This document shows positions 23,782 through 32,876 of a stretch of 41,020 nt of DNA, in pieces. A program made the translations under genes and the position numbers. Within the stretch, counting starts at the first letter, position 1; each line of letters starts with the position of its first letter. The notes beneath the pieces were generated by a model that was not told where the DNA came from, did no database searches, and worked only from the letters and a program-made list of their open reading frames with translations. The DNA comes from Bacteriovorax sp. (GTDB lineage Bacteria; Bdellovibrionota; Bacteriovoracia; Bacteriovoracales; Bacteriovoracaceae): positions 1 through 41,020 of the forward strand of contig JAQTTZ010000027.1 in NCBI GenBank assembly GCA_028710485.1. Reading direction: 5' to 3'.

Positions 23782-24785
23782 TCTCTAAAAAAACATTACT
23801 TCTTTTTGTACTTCTTGCTCTGCTTTTTTCTTCATGCAGTTCTAAAACTAAGATTGAAGCCGTCAAGCTGGCGACAGGAGCTGTAGAGAGCACCGTTACG
23901 ACTATCAACTCTGGAACGGTAGAGGCCAAAAATCAGGCAGAGCTTGCTTTTGGTACTGTGGGAAGAATTGCTAAAATTTACGTAAGCCTTGGATCAAAAG
24001 TCAATCAAGGCGCTCTCATCGCAGAACTTGAAAATGCAGATTTGAAGGCAGTTTATGATGAGACTCTAAAAGAATTAAAGCGCACTGATGAACTTTTTAA
24101 AAATGGATTAGTTTCCATTGCAAGTCTTGATAGCGCGAAACGTGCCCGCGAAGTGGCGCGCCTTAATTATGAGAAGACAGTGATGAAAGCGCCTTTTACT
24201 GGCATGATCACCTCTATGGATTTAAAAGTTGGTGAATTCTACCAGAGCACTCCGGCCCTTAATAAAAAACCATTGGTGCAAATTATTGATTTAAAGAAAA
24301 GAATTATTAAAGGTGAAATAGATGAAGTCGATTTGCAAAAGGTGGCGATTGGCCATTTAGCAAGAGTGAAAATACCTGCGCTGAAAAACCAAGTATTGAA
24401 AGCTCGTGTGACAAAGGTTGTGCCCTTCGTTTCAACGGTGAAAGACCAAGACCGAACCAGCCAGATTGAACTTGAAGTTATAGATGCTCAAGATATTCTC
24501 ATTCCCGTTGGCGCTTCGGCAGATGTTGAAATCATCAGTGAAACAAAAGACGGAGTAAAAATTCTTCCAGCAAACGTTTTAACCGGTACTGGAAAAACTC
24601 GTTTTCTCTATAAGGTTATCGATGGCAAACTAGTAAAAAAAGAAGTGAAGCTTGGTTTAGGTAATTATGAACGAGTAGAAATTCTCGAAGGACTCACGCC
24701 AGATGAACTTGTTGCCAGCCCGAAAAATGGTGTCGAGTTAGTAGACGGAATGAAGGTAGAGGCCAGTGAGGTAAAATGGCTTTAA
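23778..24785 (+). CDS. MacA-like lipoprotein periplasmic adaptor
   Basis: A 335-aa HlyD/MacA-family adaptor. Start at ATG 23778 overlaps the TolC stop by four bases (ATGA). A lipobox LFSSC gives lipid-anchored Cys20. Then come a split biotinyl-lipoyl domain (GRIAKIYVSLGSKVNQGALIAEL and MKAPFTGMITS), a short coiled-coil hairpin and a beta-barrel/membrane-proximal domain. It should bridge the inner-membrane ABC pump and the TolC-like channel. The coiled coil is short, as in simple MacA-like adaptors. Confidence 0.88.
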   Translation: MISKKTLLLFVLLALLFSSCSSKTKIEAVKLATGAVESTVTTINSGTVEAKNQAELAFGTVGRIAKIYVSLGSKVNQGALIAELENADLKAVYDETLKELKRTDELFKNGLVSIASLDSAKRAREVARLNYEKTVMKAPFTGMITSMDLKVGEFYQSTPALNKKPLVQIIDLKKRIIKGEIDEVDLQKVAIGHLARVKIPALKNQVLKARVTKVVPFVSTVKDQDRTSQIELEVIDAQDILIPVGASADVEIISETKDGVKILPANVLTGTGKTRFLYKVIDGKLVKKEVKLGLGNYERVEILEGLTPDELVASPKNGVELVDGMKVEASEVKWL

Positions 24786-25477
24786 TTGAATTAAAAAATA
24801 TTCATAAACATTTTATCATGGGTGAAGAAAATATTCATGCCTTGAATAATATTAATATCTCTATTAATGAAGGTGAACTTACTTCCATTGTCGGAACCTC
24901 TGGTTCAGGTAAATCAACTCTCATGAATATCATCGGTCTATTGGATTTACCAAGTTCCGGCGAATACTTTCTTGATGGTGTGAATACCACCACCATGAGT
25001 GATGATGAACTTTCCAAGTACCGCAACCAAAAGATTGGTTTTGTTTTTCAAAGTTTTAATCTTTTGCCAAAGTCTTCAGCTCTTAAAAATGTTGAGATGC
25101 CGATGCAATATGCCTCGACCTATAACAAAAACCTAACTGATAGTATGATCCGCAAGATGGCCCTGGAGACACTGGATAAAGTTGGTCTCTTGTCTCGTGT
25201 GCACCATCTGCCCAATGAACTCTCAGGAGGACAACGCCAACGTGTGGCGATTGCAAGGGCATTAGTTAACAATCCCAAAATTCTTTTAGCAGACGAACCA
25301 ACAGGGGCCTTGGATTCTAAAACCAGTGAAGAAATCTTAAATCTTTTCCAAGAGCTAAATTCTCAAGGTGTCACCGTCATCATCGTTACTCATGATTCAA
25401 AAATCGCTCACCGCTGCCGTAGAGTCCTAAGTATGACTGACGGAGTTATGCAAGATTTAGATGGGATTAAGTTATGA
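24776..25477 (+). CDS. MacB/LolD-type ABC transporter ATPase
   Basis: A 233-aa ABC ATPase with Walker A GTSGSGKST (about 40-48), Q-loop FVFQSFNLLP, signature LSGGQRQRVAIARAL, Walker B ILLADEPTGALD and the H-loop VTHD. Such ATPases power MacB-type permeases. It overlaps the adaptor by 10 bases and the permease by 4, all in one operon. Confidence 0.92.
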   Translation: MALIELKNIHKHFIMGEENIHALNNINISINEGELTSIVGTSGSGKSTLMNIIGLLDLPSSGEYFLDGVNTTTMSDDELSKYRNQKIGFVFQSFNLLPKSSALKNVEMPMQYASTYNKNLTDSMIRKMALETLDKVGLLSRVHHLPNELSGGQRQRVAIARALVNNPKILLADEPTGALDSKTSEEILNLFQELNSQGVTVIIVTHDSKIAHRCRRVLSMTDGVMQDLDGIKL

Positions 25478-26682
25478 TTTTTAGAAAAATTCTAACCAAC
25501 TCCGCCGAGGCCATCGTTGAGAATAAACTACGTTCGGCCCTTACCATGCTGGGAATGATTATTGGAGTAATGGCCGTCATTCTGCTGGTGTCTGTAGGCA
25601 CAGGAGCAAAACGCTATATCACTTCCGAATTTGAAAGCCTAGGAACCAATGTCATAATAATCCAACCAGGTAAGACGGATAAAAAAAATTCGATGGGACC
25701 TCCGGTGTCTTCCAGTAAGGGAAAGCTCACCATTGGCGATGTTGAAGCACTGCAAAAGAATGCTCAAAGTTTATCTGCGGTCTCAGGAGTTATGTTTGGT
25801 GCCGGTGTTGTTAAAAATGAACTCGCCACCAATAATATAAATATTTTTGGATCAAATGATCAATTCAATCGCATTTTTAATATGACCATCATCGAAGGAA
25901 ATTATTTCTCTAAAGAAGATGAAGACGCTGGCAGACGAGTGGCCGTTCTTGGTTATACCATTAAAGAAAATCTTTTCGGATCTACGAATGCTCTTGGAAA
26001 ATTAGTAAAAATTAATGATAGTGAACACCGAGTTATCGGAATAATTAAACCGACTGGTGATAAATTAGGTTTTAATGTAGATGATATGGTTTTTATCCCT
26101 ACCAAGTCTTCTCTTCGCCTTTTTAATACTGACAGACTTTTTGGCATCAGAGCATCGGCTAAATCCCGCAGTGGAATGGATGATGCAGTTGCCGAACTCA
26201 CTGCCGTGCTAAAAGAGCGCCATAACGGCGAAGAAGATTTTACCATCGTCACTCAGGTCACGATGCTGGAAAGTATGAATACCATTTTAAACATGCTGAC
26301 TTACGCTTTAGGGGCCATTGCCTTTATTTCGATGCTAGTTGGTGGAATTGGTATCATGAATATTATGTTGGTTTCTGTGACTGAAAGAACACGTGAAATC
26401 GGCATTAGACGTGCTGTTGGCGCCCGTCGCAGTGATATCTTAAAACAATTTATGATCGAAGCTGTAGTCATATCAGTTTCTGGTGGATTGGTTGGAATAT
26501 TTATTTCCATGGCCATCACCCACACTCTTCATTTATTCCTTCCCGGTTTTGATATGAGACCACCTTTTTGGATTCTTCCTCCAGCTTTTCTTCTTTCTTT
26601 TTTAACTGGTGTTATCTTTGGAGTGTGGCCAGCAAGAAAAGCGGCCCATATCCAGACCATTGATGCCTTAAGGTACGAATAA
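25474..26682 (+). CDS. MacB-type ABC permease
   Basis: A 402-aa permease with one N-terminal membrane helix (LTMLGMIIGVMAVILLVSVG), a large periplasmic MacB core domain, and three C-terminal helices with the FtsX signature (GGIGIMNIMLVSVTERTREIGIRRAVGARR). Together with the preceding ATPase, adaptor and TolC-like protein it forms a tripartite mechanotransmission exporter. Substrate unknown; this class exports peptides, macrolides, siderophores or lipoproteins. It shares one base with the next start (TAATG). Confidence 0.9.
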   Translation: MIFRKILTNSAEAIVENKLRSALTMLGMIIGVMAVILLVSVGTGAKRYITSEFESLGTNVIIIQPGKTDKKNSMGPPVSSSKGKLTIGDVEALQKNAQSLSAVSGVMFGAGVVKNELATNNINIFGSNDQFNRIFNMTIIEGNYFSKEDEDAGRRVAVLGYTIKENLFGSTNALGKLVKINDSEHRVIGIIKPTGDKLGFNVDDMVFIPTKSSLRLFNTDRLFGIRASAKSRSGMDDAVAELTAVLKERHNGEEDFTIVTQVTMLESMNTILNMLTYALGAIAFISMLVGGIGIMNIMLVSVTERTREIGIRRAVGARRSDILKQFMIEAVVISVSGGLVGIFISMAITHTLHLFLPGFDMRPPFWILPPAFLLSFLTGVIFGVWPARKAAHIQTIDALRYE

Positions 26683-27728
26683 TGAAACTTCTAACTTTTG
26701 CCCATCGTGGAGAGGCCCAAGCATTCCTAGCGGCCTATACTTTTAAAGCTGTTGATTTCTTTTTTGATGGACTCTTAAAAAGTGATGACTATTATTTGCT
26801 GATTACGGGGGAAGGTCCGCACGTTGCCAGCGAAAAAACGATAGCTGTTTTAGCAAAATTTAGTGAGGAAATCACTCTCGTCTATAATCTCGGGGTCGCA
26901 GGAAGTTTAAACCAAAAACTTAAAATGCATGATCTGCTTTGGATTAGAACCAGTTATGCTCACCATGCAGAAAAATTAGAATTTAAATCATATTCTAGTG
27001 ATTCTTTAAAGGCCGGAAACGATTGCATGACTGCTTTTACTAGAGTCTTAGATTTAACTGAAAAAACCAAGCTTTCTCATTTTGCCAATATTGTTGATCG
27101 TGAATTATGGGCAGTGGCCTCTGCAGCAAATCTTTTTAAGAAACCATATCTCGCCCTTAAGATTATCTCTGATGAAATGAAAGAAGTTGAAATAGATATC
27201 TGCAAATTTGTAAAAGAAGATGCCCTTCTTTTTTCCGAAAAACTCTTACGTGAATTCCAACAGGCCGAACTACTTCAAGTAAAAAGCGTTTCACCTAAAG
27301 TTGATTCTGAATTTTTAAATGATTCTCTTTTTTATTTTACTGTTTCTCAAGCTAGAAAACTGAATTCAATCCTTCTTGCATTAGCATTGAAAGGCATAAC
27401 AGAACAGGCACTTATCATGGACTCGGAAGTCAGGGCCATCAAAGTCATGGATAAACTTCCTAAAGAGCGTTCTCGTTTACTCTTGCAATTTCTAGGTGAA
27501 AAACTTAACCCTATCTCTGTTAAAATAAGGGCCGGTATTGAAAACGCCGTTGCTCCTCTTGAGGCTGCAAAAATCTCAGCTACTTTTGACAACGATTTCG
27601 AAGAGGACTGGTTAAATATTTCAATGAAAATTCAATCTACTAGAGATCTTGAAAAAATTAAAAATGCTTTAAAGATTTTCTCTTATGAAGATTTCAAAAA
27701 AATATTCGACGGGCATTTTAATGTTTGA
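26682..27728 (+). CDS. nucleoside-phosphorylase-like protein with extra C-terminal domain
   Basis: A 348-aa protein. The N-terminal 190 residues resemble the nucleoside phosphorylase/nucleosidase fold (MTAN, futalosine hydrolase, PNP): ITGEGPHVASEKT near the substrate loop, YNLGVAGSL as the central Gly strand, and LALKIISDEM, whose SDE fits the usual C-terminal active-site acid. The final 150 residues are helical and unassigned. It begins with TAATG overlap on the permease gene and overlaps the radical SAM gene by 8 bases, so it belongs to the same operon. Substrate unknown; the call is moderate. Confidence 0.62.
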   Translation: MKLLTFAHRGEAQAFLAAYTFKAVDFFFDGLLKSDDYYLLITGEGPHVASEKTIAVLAKFSEEITLVYNLGVAGSLNQKLKMHDLLWIRTSYAHHAEKLEFKSYSSDSLKAGNDCMTAFTRVLDLTEKTKLSHFANIVDRELWAVASAANLFKKPYLALKIISDEMKEVEIDICKFVKEDALLFSEKLLREFQQAELLQVKSVSPKVDSEFLNDSLFYFTVSQARKLNSILLALALKGITEQALIMDSEVRAIKVMDKLPKERSRLLLQFLGEKLNPISVKIRAGIENAVAPLEAAKISATFDNDFEEDWLNISMKIQSTRDLEKIKNALKIFSYEDFKKIFDGHFNV

Positions 27729-28767
27729 AGTGATCTATATTGAAAACAACTTACTTGATAACCCGAGAGTTTTAGAAATTCTAAAAAGATATCCCAACTC
27801 CGAAATCAAAAACATCGACAAAGTTGAAGATGTCTTTGGTAGAGTCAAAAAACCTTATCTTCAAAAACGCATTAATTTAAATTTATTTCTCGGCGAAAAA
27901 AAGGGACAATTAGTTAAGCTGGCCCCTCCGGCCTACGGTCTTTCAGGCGAACCACATTATTATTTCGTCCACGCCTATAACTGTATTTACGAATGTAATT
28001 ATTGCTATCTTCAGGGCTATTTTCATTCACCGGATATTGTTCTCTATCTAAACCACGAAGAAATTGCACATGAAATTAAAAAAGTGGCGGCGGATTACCA
28101 CACACAAAACCCAGGACATACAGTCTGGTTTCATGCAGGTGAATACAGCGATTCTCTGGCCCTTACAAGTTTAAGTGGTGAAATTAATCATTATTTCAAA
28201 CTCTTCAAAAATATGCCCGATTGTAACTTAGAGTTAAGAACAAAATCGGTTAATATCAAAGAGCTTCTAAAAGAAGAACCTCTTGAAAATATTATAACTA
28301 GTTTTTCACTTTCTCCTGCTCATCGAATTAAAAATAATGATTTAAAAACTCCATCGTTAAAAAGTCGACTCGAAGCCATTAGAGAATTAAATACTAAAGG
28401 TTTTTCAATTGGAATTCACTTTGATCCGATTATTTATGATGATCAATTTATTGAATCCTACGAAGAACTTGCAGATCAATTATTAGAAAATATTCCAGCA
28501 GAAAAGATTCGCTATATTTCCTTAGGAGTAGTCAGATTTACCAAAGAAGTTTATCAAAAAGTTCAGAAGAACTATCCTGAATCGGATCTTCTCGCTCAGG
28601 AGTTCGTTCGAAGTTTTGATAATAAAATTCGTTATAGTCGACCTATGAGACTTTGGATGCTTCAGAAAGTTAAGCAACAATTAATTGATAGAGGAGTTTC
28701 CAAAGAGCGTATTTATCTTTGTATGGAAGACACGGAACTCGATCCAATGAATAAGACCCATGATTAA
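27721..28767 (+). CDS. radical SAM protein, spore photoproduct lyase family
   Basis: A 348-aa protein starting at ATG 27721, overlapping the previous gene by 8 bases (the longer frame to 27685 is not favoured). It shows the radical-SAM cluster Cys88-x3-Cys92-x2-Cys95 in YNCIYECNYCYLQGY, and the surrounding pattern of SPL-family proteins, plus LELRTKSVNIKEL and SFSLSPAHRI strands of the partial TIM barrel. SPL repairs UV thymine dimers in spores; homologues in non-spore-formers have unclear roles. Position between a nucleosidase-like protein and a 2OG oxygenase suggests DNA/nucleoside chemistry, which is inference. Confidence 0.8.
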   Translation: MFEVIYIENNLLDNPRVLEILKRYPNSEIKNIDKVEDVFGRVKKPYLQKRINLNLFLGEKKGQLVKLAPPAYGLSGEPHYYFVHAYNCIYECNYCYLQGYFHSPDIVLYLNHEEIAHEIKKVAADYHTQNPGHTVWFHAGEYSDSLALTSLSGEINHYFKLFKNMPDCNLELRTKSVNIKELLKEEPLENIITSFSLSPAHRIKNNDLKTPSLKSRLEAIRELNTKGFSIGIHFDPIIYDDQFIESYEELADQLLENIPAEKIRYISLGVVRFTKEVYQKVQKNYPESDLLAQEFVRSFDNKIRYSRPMRLWMLQKVKQQLIDRGVSKERIYLCMEDTELDPMNKTHD

Positions 28768-29230
28768 AAACACCAATCTTTTAGAGCAGGGCTTTGTCCT
28801 TACCGATTTTCCACTTGAACCTATTGTGTTGGAATTTATTCAGAATAAAAACTGGTACGGGCTTGATCAATATTTTTTAGAAATCTCTAGAACAGATGGA
28901 TTACTTCGAAATTTTCTTGCTGACTATTTAGATTTTGAAACATTGGAACATATCATCTCCATCAGGAGTGCTCCAGAAGATGAAGATGGTATTTGGCACG
29001 ACGATGGCTCACGTTTTTTAGGATTTTCTCTTTCACTCAATTGGAAACCTGAAAATATCATTGGAGGTGAATTGAGATTTAAATTAAAAGAATCAAATCA
29101 AGAAGATGTTTTTAAGCCTCGGCCTTATGGAAAAATAATAATTTTTCTCTCCGGTCTTTATGGGTACGAGCACATGGTGAGCGCCGTAACATCCGGAGAG
29201 AGAATCGTGATTGCAGGTTGGTGTAGCTGA
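28760..29230 (+). CDS. 2-oxoglutarate/Fe(II)-dependent oxygenase
   Basis: A 156-aa double-stranded beta-helix oxygenase. The iron facial triad is visible: His80 and Asp82 in IWHDDGSRF and His138 in YGYEHMVSAV, with Arg148 in SGERIVIAGW as the 2OG-binding residue, typical of prolyl-hydroxylase-like members. It overlaps the radical SAM gene by 8 bases and is the last gene of the operon. Substrate unknown: amino acid, peptide or nucleic acid are all possible. Confidence 0.8.
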   Translation: MIKNTNLLEQGFVLTDFPLEPIVLEFIQNKNWYGLDQYFLEISRTDGLLRNFLADYLDFETLEHIISIRSAPEDEDGIWHDDGSRFLGFSLSLNWKPENIIGGELRFKLKESNQEDVFKPRPYGKIIIFLSGLYGYEHMVSAVTSGERIVIAGWCS

Positions 29231-29257
29231 CTCATAGTCATAATATATTATCGCTTA

Positions 29258-31336
29258 TTACTTCAATATTTCCTCTAGTACTCGCCCCTTTTGGTGGCCA
29301 GGGGCTTTAACCTTCAATAACTTCAGCAGTGTCGCATACTGATCAATATGATTGATTGGCCTTTCAATTTGATACCCTTTCTTCACCCCTGGCCCCTTAA
29401 TCACAAAGGGCGTCCACATGCCTTCTTCAGTCCCCGGTAAAACACCTTGTTTGTAACCTCCTTTTAATGATTCTTTGAAAAGCACGAGGTCATCTGAAAC
29501 ATCCTCAACCCAATTATAATGAGCGGAGTTTGCAATGATTAAGTCTCCAGTGCGATCAGGAGGAAGAAAAAGCAAGCTGGCCTGTTCACGTTTTAGCACT
29601 TGGGCCAAAGGCTTTATTCCATTTACATCTTTTAATTTTTCTAGCTCGTCTATAACTTGAGATCGCAATGCTTCGTACTCTGGTCCCGAAGCATGGTGAT
29701 AAACTTTATCCAATCCATTAGGATGAATATAGATATTATCCATTTGAAGAAAAATGACTTTGGTTTTCGCCCAATCAATTTCATACTCCCCCGTTTTTTT
29801 GGAGTACTTAAATTTCAACCAGCCTTTTTTGGCAAAAAGATTATTTAAACGAACTTCCTTATATAGAGGAATGGCACCATGATCAGAGCTAAAAACAATA
29901 TAAGTATTTTCATCAGCGTTTTTTAAAATAGTTCCTAAAATTTGATCAACGTTCTTATACATCTTTAGAATTTCGTCCCAAAGAATCTTGCGTTCACTTT
30001 CATTAATAGTATTGTACTTCGGACTTCTAGGATCTACATAAGGCATCCACCAACGACTGGTAAGCATTTGATTAGGAGTGTAGATACTCTGAATGATGAC
30101 ATCACTTCCAAAACTTTTCATCATGTATTCGGCCATCTTATTATGCCAATCAAACGAGAACTGAGCTTCTTCTAAAAATGTTTTTTTATCTTCATTAAGA
30201 TAGATAAGTTGTGGCGGGTAATTATCAACGAAGTCGACCATCGGTCCCGTGTTTTTTCTGATGTCTTCGTAAAGATAGCTTGGCTTCACTAAAAATTCAT
30301 TGAGATGGTCGTAGACAAGTCTAATTCTGAAATAATCTTTTTTACCCAATTTAATAACTTTAATTTTTACATCAGTGTCTATGTTTACACTTGAAGCATC
30401 CCGCTCCCATTCCATTTTTTTAGGTGTGTAGATATTATAATCATTTTTTAATTCCCAACTCAGAGAGATTGGCCGCCAATTTCCCCATTCTCCAACACCA
30501 AGATCACTAAAAACGGTCTTCTTGTCTTTGGAAAAAAGAACGCGGTCATAATTTTCGACGCCGTCATCAGTCGAATCATAAACCAGAGCAAAAAGAGGAG
30601 CTCTCCAATTAAGTAGGTTAATTTCTCGGGGTGGCGAGAAGGACTTTACTTGCAAGGACCACTTAGTAGGAGCGTCACTCTTTAAAAATTTTGTTAGTTC
30701 ACTTCCAAAATTAAATACACGTTTATTAAGTCCTGTCTCAACTTGCAAGGCCTCATCACCAACTGAATGAAAAATGATTGCTGGAAATTCAATTCCCCAT
30801 CCGCCCCAGCGACCTTTGATAGTAATTCCATCATTGAGTTCAGGTGGAGTTGATCCAGGAATAGAAAGAAGAGAAACAAGCATTTTATTTTGCTCTAGGG
30901 TATACCAAATAGGAGGAACTTTTTTTGCTTGCGAAGAAAATCCACCTTTTGAAACCATACTCAGGGGATAACCTTCTATTCTCATGGGTCCATCGGCAAT
31001 ACCGTGAACATCTGGAGTAGTTCCCGTCATTAATGTCGCAAAATTTGTGGGGGTGTGTCCGGGAAAAACGGGGATTGAGTATCCATAACTCCCTTCATCC
31101 ATCAAGCGTTTCAAGTTTGGAAGTTCACCATTTTTGGCCCATTCAAAAATTTTAAAAGTAACTGGTTCCGCTCGGAGGCCATCGGGAATAAACCAATAAA
31201 GACGTACTGGTTTGTGATTCGTTGAGTGAATTCCAAGACTAGAATTGCGTTGGCTTAAAAAATAAAAGCCACCCACCATAATTAAAAAAATAAGAATTAT
31301 TAAAACAGATGTGGACTTCGTTGATAGCTTTTTCAT
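29258..31336 (-). CDS. membrane-anchored type I phosphodiesterase/nucleotide pyrophosphatase
   Basis: A 692-aa alkaline-phosphatase-superfamily enzyme with an N-terminal membrane anchor (VLIILIFLIMVGGFYFL). Metal Asp52 in WFIPDGLR, the nucleophile region FPGHTPTNFATLMTGT (candidate Thr95) followed by PDVHGIADG, and FSSDHGAIP near the C-terminal metal site match the NPP family. It would cleave phosphodiesters or phosphonates outside the cytoplasm. A large central insert is unassigned. It converges on the 2OG oxygenase gene and is divergent from the SBF transporter. Confidence 0.85.
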   Translation of the reverse strand: MKKLSTKSTSVLIILIFLIMVGGFYFLSQRNSSLGIHSTNHKPVRLYWFIPDGLRAEPVTFKIFEWAKNGELPNLKRLMDEGSYGYSIPVFPGHTPTNFATLMTGTTPDVHGIADGPMRIEGYPLSMVSKGGFSSQAKKVPPIWYTLEQNKMLVSLLSIPGSTPPELNDGITIKGRWGGWGIEFPAIIFHSVGDEALQVETGLNKRVFNFGSELTKFLKSDAPTKWSLQVKSFSPPREINLLNWRAPLFALVYDSTDDGVENYDRVLFSKDKKTVFSDLGVGEWGNWRPISLSWELKNDYNIYTPKKMEWERDASSVNIDTDVKIKVIKLGKKDYFRIRLVYDHLNEFLVKPSYLYEDIRKNTGPMVDFVDNYPPQLIYLNEDKKTFLEEAQFSFDWHNKMAEYMMKSFGSDVIIQSIYTPNQMLTSRWWMPYVDPRSPKYNTINESERKILWDEILKMYKNVDQILGTILKNADENTYIVFSSDHGAIPLYKEVRLNNLFAKKGWLKFKYSKKTGEYEIDWAKTKVIFLQMDNIYIHPNGLDKVYHHASGPEYEALRSQVIDELEKLKDVNGIKPLAQVLKREQASLLFLPPDRTGDLIIANSAHYNWVEDVSDDLVLFKESLKGGYKQGVLPGTEEGMWTPFVIKGPGVKKGYQIERPINHIDQYATLLKLLKVKAPGHQKGRVLEEILK

Positions 31337-31387
31337 AATATAAGAAGTGTATTAAATCAAAAAGCATCTGACCATGGGCAAACAGCA

Positions 31388-32296
31388 ATGTTAAATTTTT
31401 TTGGGTTTCCTATTTTGTTAGCATTTGCGCTGGGTTACTACTTTCCATATCTCGCTCTTGCTCTTTCCCCTTATGCTTTCATCATTCTCTTTTTGATGAT
31501 GACTTCGTCTGCTCTCGATATAAAATGGTCCATTTTAAATAAAATATTTTCGAATAAAAAAGAAATTTTAGTTGGTCTATTTTTTCTTTTTCTCTTCTTT
31601 CCCCTACTGCAATGGTTTCTTGCCAAGATACTGATAGTTGAGGAGTCTCTCTTTTATGGAACCCTTCTGGCCTCTCTATGCCCAGTAGCGATTGTCGCTC
31701 CCAATTTTACAAAAATGCATAAAGGCGATGAAGATCTCTCCTTTCTCTTGATGATTGCCTCGATGCTTTTTTTTCCCGTCGCCGTTTTCTTTGCCTTAAA
31801 TCTTACTCACAATACCCTGCATTTGCGCCCCATCATTATCGACATGTTTATTCTGATTCTCTTCCCAATTCTTTTAGGCGAAATCATTAAATGGATTGAT
31901 CGAAAATTTTTCAAGCAAAAAATTATTATGAATTGGAAACGTATCGCAACCGAATTCAATATGCTGGCGATTGCCTTTCTGGCCTTTATCTATCTAGGAG
32001 CTTCGGTTTCAAAACTCAATCTTAGTTACACCCCATGGATTGAATTACTTGGAGTATTGATCGTAATTTTGTTTCAAGATTTTGGAGTTTATTATCTCGC
32101 CAGATGGATAATGAGACAGCTTTTTTCAGAAGAGAAGGCCCAAGCACTAACGATCGGCCTTTCGATGAAAAATCTTGCAGTCTCAGGAGCAATTCTTTTA
32201 TTTTATGATCCTAAGGCATCTCTAGCTTCTGCAATAGGTTTTTTTACTCACGCGCTCTTCTTTAATTTCTTAGTTATTAACAGACCTAAAAACTAA
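31388..32296 (+). CDS. SBF/BASS-family sodium symporter-like protein
   Basis: A 302-aa protein made of about nine to ten hydrophobic helices, with SALDIKW in the first part and ASLCPVAIVAPNFTKM in the crossover motif region, matching the bile acid:sodium symporter (SBF/ACR3-like) fold. It would move an organic anion across the inner membrane. Substrate unknown. Its 3' end overlaps the convergent ABC ATPase by 11 bases. Confidence 0.72.
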   Translation: MLNFFGFPILLAFALGYYFPYLALALSPYAFIILFLMMTSSALDIKWSILNKIFSNKKEILVGLFFLFLFFPLLQWFLAKILIVEESLFYGTLLASLCPVAIVAPNFTKMHKGDEDLSFLLMIASMLFFPVAVFFALNLTHNTLHLRPIIIDMFILILFPILLGEIIKWIDRKFFKQKIIMNWKRIATEFNMLAIAFLAFIYLGASVSKLNLSYTPWIELLGVLIVILFQDFGVYYLARWIMRQLFSEEKAQALTIGLSMKNLAVSGAILLFYDPKASLASAIGFFTHALFFNFLVINRPKN

Positions 32297-32876
32297 TAAC
32301 TTGATCAATATAATCTTTGATCTCCTCAAGATGGTGCGTGATAAAGATTACCGTGATTTTTTGTTCTCTCCACCGAGGAACCATTTCATTTAAAATATCT
32401 TTTAGTAGCGTTTTATTTAATGAATTTAAAGTTTCATCTAAAATAAGAATCCTAGCGCCCACTAATTCAGCTCGAATAAGTGCCAAACGTTTTTTCATTC
32501 CTCCCGATAGCTCGTTTGGATACAAATCTTTCGAGTCCTGAAGTTTAAAAATGTTCAAAAGACTTTCTATCATTTCTTGAGTTCCACCTACAAACTCCAA
32601 TTGTTTTCGAACCGTCAACCATGGGAACAAATCATCTTCCTGGTGGACAATAAAAATATCTCTTAGAGGTTTTTCAATTTTTTTTGATCCGAGATAAATT
32701 TCTCCTGAATCAGGAATAAGATGCCCGGCCATCAGATGAGCAAAAGTTGATTTCCCAACTCCCGAAGGTCCAATTAAGGCATACATTTTTCCCAATTCAA
32801 GCTCTAGGGAAAATTGATTAAAAATAATTTTTGAATCAAAATGAAAGGTAAGATCCGTTATTTTTAGTGATTCCAT
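32286..32876 (-). CDS. ABC importer ATPase (nitrate/sulfonate-type)
   Basis: A 196-aa ABC ATPase, shorter than the usual 230-260 of SsuB/TauB. Walker A GPSGVGKST and signature LSGGMKKRLALIRAEL are intact. Walker B is LILDETLNSLN: Thr replaces the usual Pro after DE, and Asn replaces the D-loop Asp. It overlaps the permease gene by 13 bases and is the last gene of a three-gene importer. Confidence 0.82.
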   Translation of the reverse strand: MESLKITDLTFHFDSKIIFNQFSLELELGKMYALIGPSGVGKSTFAHLMAGHLIPDSGEIYLGSKKIEKPLRDIFIVHQEDDLFPWLTVRKQLEFVGGTQEMIESLLNIFKLQDSKDLYPNELSGGMKKRLALIRAELVGARILILDETLNSLNKTLLKDILNEMVPRWREQKITVIFITHHLEEIKDYIDQVISF

